Source: Solirubrobacter sp963798325 (GTDB taxonomy: Bacteria; Actinomycetota; Thermoleophilia; Solirubrobacterales; Solirubrobacteraceae). Taken from it: 64,000 nt of DNA. Shown here piece after piece: positions 8,973 to 16,520 of this stretch; the first letter of the stretch is position 1, and each line of letters begins with the position of its first letter. The stretch covers positions 930,001 through 994,000 of the forward strand of contig CAWCSS010000001.1 of the NCBI GenBank assembly GCA_963798325.1, written 5' to 3'. The position numbers and the translations under genes were made by a program. The notes under the pieces are model-generated. The model saw nothing but the letters and a program-made list of their open reading frames with translations. It had not been told where the DNA came from and searched no databases.

Positions 8973-9829
8973 GTGACCGCCCTGCGCTTGGAGGCACGGC
9001 GGGCCAACGGCCACAGCGCGGCGACGCCCGCGGCGGGCGCGAACGAGCCCGCGCCGGCGAGCAGCCCCGCCTCCAGCGGGATCAGGCCCATGATCCCCGT
9101 GCCGACCGCCTTCTGCAGACGCGCCGGCGTGGGCTCGCGGATCGCGTCGATGTGCGCGCGGCCGACGGTCGCGGCGTAGGCGCCGATCAGGCCGAGCGCG
9201 ACGCCGCGGCGCTTGCTGACCAGGGCCGCGCTCGCGGCGACGGCGACGGTCGCGGCCAGGGCGCGCTGCGCCACCGACGCGTCGCCGCCCGTCATCTCCT
9301 GCCGGGAGACGGTCGTGACGACGCCGATGTGGGCGGTGACGACGGCGGCGGCGGGCAGCGCGCGGGCCGCGCCGGCGGTGCCGGAGCCCATCATCACGTC
9401 CAGGCCGCGGCAGGCGGCCATCGCCGCCACGCCTGCCGGGCCGGACTTCAACACGAGGTCGTAGCCCCACACCGCGGCGGCGAGCGGGGCGAGGACGGCC
9501 AACGAGCGGCGCCCGTCGGCGGCCACCGCCAACCCGGCGCCGGCCGCGGTCAGCGCGCCGGCGAACGCCAGCGCGAACCCCGGCGACACCCGCCCCGAGG
9601 GGATCGGCCGGCCTGGCCGCTCGACCGCGTTGACGTCACGGTCGGCGTAGTCGTTGAGCGCCATGCCCGCGAGATACAGGCACGAGGAGGACGCGACGAG
9701 CCCGGTGGTGCGACCCACGTTGCCCACCTGGCCGGACGCGGCCGCACCCACCAGCACGTCGCCCGGGACCGACAGCACGGCCGGCAGACGGACCAGTTCC
9801 GCCAGGTCCGCCGCCGTCGGCAGATTCAT
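8969..9829 (-). CDS. eboC: EboC-like UbiA-family prenyltransferase (membrane)
   Basis: A protein of 286 aa from the ATG at 9829 (MNLPTAADLAELVRLPAVLS); an earlier in-frame start at 9850 is less typical. Multiple hydrophobic helices surround the first Asp-rich prenyl-diphosphate motif (NDYADRDVNAVERPGRPIPS). The second motif region (DAIREPTPARLQKAVGTGIM) is atypical, as in the EboC subgroup. UbiA enzymes attach isoprenoid chains to an acceptor in the membrane. Here the acceptor may be the cyclised or isomerised product of the operon, which is inference. It is the second gene of the operon; 61 bases separate it from the synthase gene upstream. Confidence 0.86.
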   Translation of the reverse strand: MNLPTAADLAELVRLPAVLSVPGDVLVGAAASGQVGNVGRTTGLVASSSCLYLAGMALNDYADRDVNAVERPGRPIPSGRVSPGFALAFAGALTAAGAGLAVAADGRRSLAVLAPLAAAVWGYDLVLKSGPAGVAAMAACRGLDVMMGSGTAGAARALPAAAVVTAHIGVVTTVSRQEMTGGDASVAQRALAATVAVAASAALVSKRRGVALGLIGAYAATVGRAHIDAIREPTPARLQKAVGTGIMGLIPLEAGLLAGAGSFAPAAGVAALWPLARRASKRRAVT

Positions 9830-9890
9830 GCGGGGACTCCCGGCACGCACGAGTGCGGGCCCCCGGGGCGAGTGCTCGGGGCGTCGCCGA

Positions 9891-11048
9891 TCAAGCCGTG
9901 ACCTTCTGCGCCACCCAGCGCTCGAGCATCTCGTACTGGCGATGCAGGCTGTGCTCGGTGCACCCGGCCGGGTCCTTGAAGAAGAACGCGAGGTTCGCCA
10001 TCACGCCGCGCTCACGCCGCTCCAGGGCCAGCGCCATCAGGCGCATCAGGTCCAGGAGCAGCGGAGCGGCGAGCGCGCTGTCGCACCCCTCCCACGTGAA
10101 CTGGAGCTTCATCCGCACGCCCAGGAAGCCTTCGAAGACGATGTGATCCCACGCCGTCTTCCACTCGCCCATGTCGCGGACGTCCTCGATGTGGATCGGT
10201 GCCTCCACCGGGTACCCGAGGATCTCCTCCAGCAGCTTGCCCTTCGAATCCAGCTTGGACTGCGCCCGATCCGGGTCGCGCAGCGCGGCGCCGTCACCGC
10301 CGCCGAGGATGTTCATCCCGGCCCACGAGCGCACCTTGAGGTTGCGCTGGCCGAGCGCCGGCGCGAGCACCGACTTCATGAACGTCTCGCCGGTCTTGCC
10401 GTCCGAGCCCGCCAGCGGCACCTCGTGCGCCTCCGCCAGTGCCTCGATGGCGGGCAGCCGCGCGCCCACCGAGGGCGTGAAGTCGACGAACCCGGCGCCG
10501 GTCTGCACCGCGGCCAGCGCGTACAGCGCGCTGGGCGGAAGGACGCCGAGGCCGCGGTCGAGCGCGTCCATCAGTGCCGACGGGTCCTCGTGGGCGGGGT
10601 GCGGGTCGACCGGCGCCTCCGTCGAGGAGACGTTGACCACGACGATCCGGCTGAGGTCGTGTCGCGTGCGGAAGGAGTCGAGGTCCGAGACGATCCGCGC
10701 CAGCGCGGGTCGTGGCTCCTGGCGCGCTTCGCGCCCGGTGATCCCGGGCCGCTGCTCGGACTCGGCCGCCTCGATCGCGCCGCCCAGCGTCTGGGGCAGA
10801 CCGACCGGGAGCACCCCCTCGTCGACCAGGCGCGCCGCGCGGATCGCCAGCGGCGTCTCCACCACGTCATGTCCGCCGAAGATCAGGTCGCCCAAGCCCG
10901 GCAAGCCGGGCTGATCAAAGTTCGTGGTGACGAGACCGGTGGGCTCCGCCAGTTCCGCGGCGACCGCCGCGGCACCGGTCAGCGCGGTGGTCGCAACCGA
11001 CCCGCGCCCGCCAACCAGCCAGACGCCGACCCTGGAATCGCCGCTCAT
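9891..11048 (-). CDS. Inositol-3-phosphate synthase-like sugar-phosphate cyclase, first gene of the Ebo operon
   Basis: A protein of 385 aa. An N-terminal Rossmann loop (VWLVGGRGSVATTALTGAAA) is followed by the catalytic region AGSDGKTGETFMKSVLAPAL and GMNILGGGDGAALRDP, then a SKGKLLEEILGYP segment. These correspond to conserved NAD and active-site blocks of myo-inositol-1-phosphate synthases, and the length matches prokaryotic members. The family turns glucose-6-phosphate into inositol-3-phosphate. Ebo clusters usually carry EboD, a dehydroquinate synthase-like cyclase. None is present here, so this gene may fill the cyclase role. It leads the operon and faces the ThuA-like gene across an AT-rich promoter region. 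Confidence 0.83.
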   Translation of the reverse strand: MSGDSRVGVWLVGGRGSVATTALTGAAAVAAELAEPTGLVTTNFDQPGLPGLGDLIFGGHDVVETPLAIRAARLVDEGVLPVGLPQTLGGAIEAAESEQRPGITGREARQEPRPALARIVSDLDSFRTRHDLSRIVVVNVSSTEAPVDPHPAHEDPSALMDALDRGLGVLPPSALYALAAVQTGAGFVDFTPSVGARLPAIEALAEAHEVPLAGSDGKTGETFMKSVLAPALGQRNLKVRSWAGMNILGGGDGAALRDPDRAQSKLDSKGKLLEEILGYPVEAPIHIEDVRDMGEWKTAWDHIVFEGFLGVRMKLQFTWEGCDSALAAPLLLDLMRLMALALERRERGVMANLAFFFKDPAGCTEHSLHRQYEMLERWVAQKVTA

Positions 11049-11184
11049 GGCTTCTGACCCTCCAACACTGCACGAGCGTAGCGCCGTGCATCTCCTCGCT
11101 TCACCGCTCCAACATTAGGCTGTTTGTCAAGATCAAGTCTGTTAGTTGTCACTCAAAACAAATCTTTCGTCTAGTAATAAAGCC
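11049..11184. promoter_or_regulatory. Divergent promoter region, Ebo operon / ThuA-like gene
   Basis: About 136 bases, clearly AT-richer than the coding DNA on either side, between two divergent starts. TTGTCA occurs twice (11124-11129 and 11146-11151) and could serve as a -35 element for the rightward gene, but no well-spaced -10 is evident. Two promoters are required by gene orientation. Confidence 0.5.
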
Positions 11185-11916
11185 ATGCGCCGGATCTCAG
11201 TAATGGCCGTCGCTCTGCTCTCGCTCGCCGCGTGCGGCGCCGGGACGGCCACGACAGCGGCCCCGAAGCACTACCGCCTGCTCGTGTTCACCAAGACGAC
11301 GGGCTTCCGGCACACCTCGATCGATGAGGGCGCCGGCGCGATCCGTGCGCTCGGCCATGACCATGGCTTCAGTGTGGATACGACCGCCGATGCGGCCAGG
11401 TTCACCCCTAGCAGGCTGGCCGGCTACGACGCCGTGGTCTTTTTGTCGACTACCGGAACGCCGATCGCCAAACCCGCCCAACGTCGAGCCTTCGAGCGCT
11501 ACATCCGTAGCGGCGGAGGCTACGTCGGCATCCATGCCGCGTCGGACACCCGCGGGAAGTGGCCGTGGTATGAGCGGCTCGTCGGCGCACGCTTCAAACA
11601 TCACCAGCCGGGGACGCCGAGCAGGACCGTCACCGTCGAGGACCGGACGTCCGCCGCGACGCGCTCGCTGCCCGCGAACTGGACGCGAACCGACGAGTGG
11701 TACGAGTTCCGCACCGATCCGCGGCCGCATGTGCACGTGCTGGCAAGCCTCGACGGACGTCCGCTCGCATGGTGTCAGCGCTACAACGGAGGCCGGTCCG
11801 TGTACACGGCAATGGGACATACGGAGGCCTCGTTCAGTGAGCCGCACTACCTCGCCCACCTGCTCGGCGCGATCGAGATGGCCGCTGGGCACGCGAGGTT
11901 CGACTGTGCGCCGTAG
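11185..11916 (+). CDS. ThuA-like domain lipoprotein
   Basis: A protein of 243 aa from the ATG at 11185. This start gives a short lipoprotein signal (MRRISVMAVALLSLAACGAG) with lipobox LAAC; an upstream TTG would add a non-signal extension. The mature part follows the ThuA-like, class I amidotransferase fold: VFTKTTGFRHTSIDEGAGAI, AVVFLSTTG, FERYIRSGGGYVGIHAASDT, RTDEWYEFR, YTAMGHTEASF. ThuA-type proteins occur in trehalose/sugar utilisation loci and in secreted proteins next to sugar dehydrogenases and isomerases. The exact reaction is unknown. It is first in a rightward run of exported proteins, and its stop overlaps the next gene's start. Confidence 0.87.
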   Translation: MRRISVMAVALLSLAACGAGTATTAAPKHYRLLVFTKTTGFRHTSIDEGAGAIRALGHDHGFSVDTTADAARFTPSRLAGYDAVVFLSTTGTPIAKPAQRRAFERYIRSGGGYVGIHAASDTRGKWPWYERLVGARFKHHQPGTPSRTVTVEDRTSAATRSLPANWTRTDEWYEFRTDPRPHVHVLASLDGRPLAWCQRYNGGRSVYTAMGHTEASFSEPHYLAHLLGAIEMAAGHARFDCAP

Positions 11917-12875
11917 CGCGCTCGCGCTGCTGGCCGCGCTGGTTCTCGCCGGCTGCGGTTCCGCCGCGCAAGACCCGCCCGCCGAGACGGCGACCGAGGC
12001 CGAGACCGCCGCACCGCCGGCGACCACCGAGGCCCCGGCGACGGCGACCACCGATCCTGGAGGCACCCCGGAGCCGCCACCCGCCGATGGGCGACGGCTC
12101 GAGCCCGGCGATCAACTCGATCACCGTGGACCCCGGCGACGGCACGATCATGGTCGGCACCGGTCCCGCGCTCTACCGCGTCGATCCCGGCTCCAAGGAA
12201 GGCGAGCGGATCGCGGGCACGGTGACCACGCCGCAGGGCAACGGGACCGTCTCGGGCAACCTCGTCCTGCGCTTCACCGGCGCCGGCGACCTGCTCGCCT
12301 CCGGCCACCCGTACCAGGGCGAGCTGCCCGAGAACCTGCCGCTGATCCGCTCCTCCGACCACGGCGCGACCTGGAAGGCCGTGGACGGGACGGCCGAGGG
12401 CGACTATCACGAGCTCGAATCGGCCGGCGACATGATCCTCGCCGTCAGCGTCGAGGCGCCCGACGTGCTCGTCAGCCGCGACGGCGGCAAGACCTTCGAG
12501 AAGAAGACGCCTCCCGCCCTGCCGATCAACGTCGTCGTCGACCCCAGCGACCCGCAGCGCTGGGCCGTGTCCACCGAGCAGGGCACCTTCATCTCGTCAA
12601 ACGGCGGCGATTCGTGGCGCCCGCGCGACACCGCGTTCGGTGCCCGCCTCGCCTGGCCCAAGAAGGACGCGCTCTACAGCGTCGATCGCAACGGCAAGGT
12701 CCGCGTCAGCAAGGACGCCGGGCAGCGCTGGGAGGACCGCGGCGACGTGGGCGGGATCCCGAGCGTGATCGCCGCTGGACAGAAAGATGAGTTGTACGTG
12801 GGAATCGTCGGCGGGAAGGTGCAAAAGTCCAGCGATGGCGGCCGCACGTGGGCCACCGCCGCCATCTTGCGCTGA
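11906..12875 (+). pseudogene. BNR/YCF48-like beta-propeller lipoprotein with a single-base frameshift
   Basis: A GTG at 11906, overlapping the ThuA-like stop, begins a lipoprotein signal (VRRSALALLAALVLAGCGS) and a Thr/Pro/Ala-rich linker. The linker frame is lost near 12080-12095. The mature domain continues one frame over as a complete coding stretch to 12875. That domain has repeated BNR/Asp-box-like signatures (SSDHGATWKA, SRDGGKTFEK, SSNGGDSWRP, SKDAGQRWED, SSDGGRTWAT), indicating a sialidase- or YCF48-type propeller on the cell surface. One indel is enough to join the parts and no stops interrupt either. A sequencing error or a very recent mutation are both possible. Confidence 0.7.
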
Positions 12876-13039
12876 CCACGACGCCGATGGTTGGACGAGC
12901 CGACAAAATAGTCTGCACCGTTTTGCCACCCAAAGACGCAGAAGTAGGTTGACTTCAGCACCAAACCTTCGGTAAGTTCTCATCGGGTTGTCACAGCGGC
13001 CTCCGTTTCACTCGAGGCCGCGATCAGAGGAGGAGTTAC

Positions 13040-14930
13040 ATGAAGGGAATCTCCCGGCGCGCGCGTGCGTGTGCCGCTGTCGCGGCGACCGGCGCTGCCG
13101 TGCTCGTCACCGCAGGCGCCGCTCAGGCGCAGCGACCTGCATCCGCCGGCGACGGTGTTCCGACCGGCCAGGGCAGCGTCCAGATGTTCAACTTCGGCGG
13201 CTTCATCAACAACGGTGGCGGCGTCACCGGAGGCTCGACCGGCGGGACGAAGACGGCCGCTGAGCTCGGCATCAACATCGCCAACGCGGCCGCCGGCACG
13301 AGCTGCGCCACGTCGACCACGCCGGAATGCCGCAACAACCGCCTCGATGCGCTGTTCGCCTTCCTCGCCGCCGGGGGCTCACAGCGTCGAGATGTTCGGT
13401 TGGTCCGGGTTCCCGGCCAACAGCGACATCGCCGGCCTCACCACCCTTCGCGGGCTGCTGGACAAGAACAATCTTCGCTGCACCGGCTGGCACGGCAGCA
13501 TGACCGAGGCGGACTGGCCCGCGCGCGTCAACGCCGCCAGGATCCTCGGCTGCGACTCGCTCGGCTCGGGCGGCTTCCCGAACCCGGGCGTCGGCACCTA
13601 CGACAACACCCTGCGCACCGCCGAGACCGTCACGCGTCTGGGCAAGTACGCGATCGAGGCCGGCGTCGGCCCCGTCTACTGGCACAACCACCGCAGCGAG
13701 TTCCAGAACCGCTTCATGGACAACGGCGTCCGCAAGACGTCGTGGCAGATCCTCATGGAGCGCATCGACCCGCGCTACGGCTTCGCCGAGATCGACGCCG
13801 GCTGGGCCTCTGACGCCTACGACGATGTTACCGGCACCAAGGTCGCGGGCCTGATCAACCAGTTCCCGAACAGCGTCAAGCTCCTGCACATCAAGGACCT
13901 CGCCGCCAACATCATCCCGGCGAACCCGCCGGCCTCGGCGATCCGCTCGACGGCACCTCGTCCGGCTCTCCGGTCGCGTTCGGCACCGGCACGATCGACT
14001 ACCGCCCGATCTTCGCGGCGGCCGTCAACCGGGTCGCGTACTACCACGGGGAGCAGGACGGCGGCTCGCTCAACGACATGGCCGTCTCGCTCGCCAACCT
14101 CAAGGGCATCAACGGGAACGTCAAGGGCGCCGTCTCGGTCATTCCGCCCGCGCCGTTCACGTCCGTCGCCGCCGGCACCGCCGCGGCCGACAACGTCTCA
14201 GGCGATCACCGTCAAGAACTCCGGTGACGCTCCGCTGACGATCTCGGCCGCCGCCCTGCAGACGGGCGGCAACGCCCGCGCCGACGAGGCGCCGGGCGAC
14301 TTCGCCGTCGTCAGCAACACCTGCGTGGGCACCGGCGTCACCATCGCGCCGAACGCCACGTGCGTCGTGAACGTCGGCTTCAAGCCGACGGTCACCAACA
14401 AGACGTCGGTCGCCCGCGTGCGGCTGACCTCGACCGGCGATGACGCGGTGGAGTCCTTCTACGTGGTCGGCAAGAGCACCGGGTCGTCGCTCGGCGGCAT
14501 CGGCGGCGCGGTCGACTCCGTGCTGGCCCTGACGCTGGGCAGCGCCCCGAGCTTCGGCTCGTTCGCGCCGGCCACCGCCCGCAACTACGACACGGCGATG
14601 AGCGCGTCGGTCGTCAGCACCGCCGGCAACGCGATCCTGTCGGTGACCGACCCGTCGTCGACCGGCACGGGCAAGCTCGTCAACGGCGAGTTCTCCCTCG
14701 CGCAGCCGCTCCAGGTCCGCGCCAACAACGCGGCCAACACGGGCACGGCGTTCATGCCGCTCAGCACGACGCCCGGCGGCGCGGTCGCGCTGCTGCTCTA
14801 CACCACTCCGACGGCTGGCGCGGACGCGGTCACGATCGGCTTCCGTCAGGCGATCGGCGCCAACGACGTGCTGCGTTCGGGCAACTACTCGAAGACCCTG
14901 ACCTTCACGGTCGCGACCACGGCTCCGTAG
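13040..14930 (+). pseudogene. Secreted sugar phosphate isomerase-like protein with C-terminal Ig-like and surface modules, three frameshifts
   Basis: A strong Shine-Dalgarno (13027-13035) precedes the ATG at 13040 and a Sec signal (MKGISRRARACAAVAATGAA). A TIM-barrel domain follows (SVEMFGWSGFPANSDIAGLT, GPVYWHNHRSEFQNRF, YGFAEIDAGW, VKLLHIKDLA). Next come a choice-of-anchor/ASPM-like Ig domain (ITVKNSGDAPLTIS, CVVNVGFKPTV) and a C-terminal module ending KTLTFTVATTAP. The product is complete only if three one-base indels are corrected: a G run near 13371-13376, near 13935-13945, and near 14195-14200. All segments between them are stop-free. A closely similar C-terminal module occurs at 53.4-53.8 kb. 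Confidence 0.72.
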
Positions 14931-14952
14931 TCCTTCCGGAGTCCGAGTGACA

Positions 14953-14986
14953 ACGAGAGCGCCGGCCTTCGGGTCGGCGCTCTCGT
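14953..14986 (+). terminator. Strong UUCG-capped hairpin terminator
   Basis: A 15-bp stem (14953-14967 with 14972-14986, one G-T pair) is closed by a TTCG tetraloop. It sits 22 bases after the stop at 14930 and before the next gene. There is no U-tract downstream, which is common in high-GC actinobacteria. Confidence 0.75.
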
Positions 14987-15005
14987 GCTATCTGGAGAAG
15001 TTCGA

Positions 15006-15639
15006 ATGCACAAGGCCGTTTTCATCCTCGCCCTCGTCGCGCTGCTCGCCGGCTGCGGTGGCGGCGACAAGCCAGACCCGGCGCCGACGGCGACCGCGAC
15101 CGCGACGGTGGCCGAAGCCGATCCGCTCGCGGGCTACTCCGACGGCGTACGCGATTACTACGCGGGCGCCAATCCCGCGGCGGTCGACGACCCGAACGCC
15201 GACGCCGAGGTGCGCTACTTCCAGCCGCCGCGGCCAGGCGAGGCCAAGCTCGGCGAGCAGATCATCCTCACCGGCGCCAACATCGGCGTCGAGACCGCCG
15301 TCACCGTCACCAAGGTCGACACCGTCAAGGTCGACGGCAAGGACTACGTCGCCGTCGAGCTCGAGCTGGACAACGGCGTCGGCGGGATCACCGTCCTCGA
15401 CACCGACCTCAAGACGCGCCACGGTCAGCTTCCCCGCCGGCGAGCCGGTCCCCGTGGCCGAGCGCGGCGTGAAGGCCCCGTGCTCGAACTCGTTCGATGC
15501 GAGCGTGCGCCTCGACGTCGGCGAGAAGCAGAAGGGGTGCCTGCTCTTCCCCGGCGATCAGCAGCCGGAGCGCTTCCAGATGTCGCTCGAGACCGTTCCG
15601 GTCGACGCCGGCGGGATCTGGAACCTCAGCGCTCGCTGA
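15006..15639 (+). pseudogene. Small lipoprotein, possibly DUF4352-like, with one frameshift
   Basis: GGAGAAG at 14994-15000 precedes the ATG at 15006. The signal MHKAVFILALVALLAGCGGG has lipobox LAGC. The mature part (GEAKLGEQIILTGANIGVET, then KDYVAVELELDN) looks like a DUF4352-type immunoglobulin-like fold. Near 15415-15420 the frame moves by one base, and the continuation (ATVSFPAGEPVPVAERGVKA, CSNSFDA, WNLSAR) runs to a TGA at 15637-15639. The two Cys residues in the second half may pair. Removing one base near the junction gives a protein of about 210 aa. Function unknown; surface-anchored. Confidence 0.65.
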
Positions 15640-16285
15640 CGCGCACGCTCTCGATCACCACCGGCGCCTCGGGAGCGTCGGTGCGCGGGTCGGTGATGAT
15701 CGCGCCGATCTTCTGCACGACGGGCTCCCCGTCGCTGACCTTGCCCAGCAGGGCGTAGTCGGCGGGGAGTTGCTCGCCGTCCGGGCCGGTGACGACGAAG
15801 AACTGTGAGCCGGAGGTCCCCGGCGCCTCGTCCTGGCCCTTGGCCATCGCCACCGCGCCCTGCTCGTAGGTGAGGTCCGACGGTGGCGGCTCGACGACGC
15901 TGTAGCCGGGGCCGCCGCTGCCGTTGAGCTGCGGGTCCCCGCCCTGGATCACGAAGCCGGGGATGATGCGGTGGATGTTGCTGCCGTCGTAGAACCGCTG
16001 GTCGGCGAGCGACTTGAAGGACGCGGCGGTCCTGGGCGCGCGCTTGACGTCGAGCGTGATCGCGAAGTCGCCGCAGTTGGTCTTGACCGTGGCCACGTAG
16101 GTCTTGGCGGGGTCGAGCTTGGCGGTCGGCTTCTCGAGCTCGGTGCGCTTGGCCTTCGGTGTCGCGGGTGCGCAGCCGTCGGGGTCGGCGGCGACCGTGG
16201 TCGCGGTGGCCGTGGGCGTCGGTGTGGGCGGCTCCGAGCCACCGCAGGCGGCGACCGCGAGCGTCAAGATGAGGATCCGGCGCAC
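15626..16285 (-). CDS. Cyclophilin-type peptidyl-prolyl cis-trans isomerase lipoprotein
   Basis: A protein of 219 aa from the GTG at 16285 (VRRILILTLAVAACGGSEPP), giving a lipobox VAAC. A Thr/Pro/Ala linker follows, then the cyclophilin domain. Diagnostic motifs are FYDGSNIHRIIPGFVIQGGD, GAVAMAKGQDEAPGTSGSQF and FFVV. It would isomerise proline bonds in proteins folding outside the membrane. The 3' end overlaps the convergent lipoprotein gene by 14 bases. Upstream frames add a non-signal extension, so the GTG start is preferred. Confidence 0.88.
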   Translation of the reverse strand: MRRILILTLAVAACGGSEPPTPTPTATATTVAADPDGCAPATPKAKRTELEKPTAKLDPAKTYVATVKTNCGDFAITLDVKRAPRTAASFKSLADQRFYDGSNIHRIIPGFVIQGGDPQLNGSGGPGYSVVEPPPSDLTYEQGAVAMAKGQDEAPGTSGSQFFVVTGPDGEQLPADYALLGKVSDGEPVVQKIGAIITDPRTDAPEAPVVIESVRVSER

Positions 16286-16319
16286 GCTGCGTGAGGTTAC
16301 GGGGTAAGGGGGCCTCTGG

Positions 16320-16458
16320 ATGGGAGCCAGGGCCATCATCGGGGCGGTGCTCGCGGTGGCCGCGCATCGCCGCGATCGCGGCGCCCGGCGAGTCGGGCGG
16401 CGACGACGCGTCGCAGCCGCTTTTGGAGAAGCGGATGGCGTTCGGCGAGGACGACTGA
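16320..16458 (+). other. Possible remnant of a small exported peptide gene
   Basis: An ATG at 16320 begins MGARAIIGAVLAVAA, and a one-base shift near 16366 continues as IAAIAAPGESGGDD and LLEKRMAFGEDD to a stop at 16456-16458. The pattern resembles a short signal-like segment plus acidic tail, in a stretch where neighbours also carry single-base shifts. No family is recognised. It could be chance in GC-rich DNA; apart from this and the repeat at 16455 the 16286-16520 spacer holds nothing. Confidence 0.2.
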
Positions 16459-16476
16459 TTCCCAGCTGATTCTCAG
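16455..16476. promoter_or_regulatory. Tandem 11-bp direct repeat upstream of the glycosyltransferase gene
   Basis: CTGATTCCCAG is followed immediately by CTGATTCTCAG (one mismatch). Two head-to-tail 11-bp half-sites are the usual layout for OmpR/PhoB-family response regulators. The element lies about 45 bases upstream of the ATG at 16521. No response regulator gene is adjacent, so the binder is unknown. Confidence 0.45.
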
Positions 16477-16520
16477 GGTCGTCTCGGCCGGCTCTTACGC
16501 GGGTGGCCGATGGTGACCGC

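Noticed and set aside
8973..9470. N-terminal extension of the TIM-barrel gene to 9470
   Set aside because: The extra 166 codons are antisense-like Arg/Gly-rich sequence overlapping the UbiA gene; the GTG at 8972 gives a normal start and GTGA coupling.
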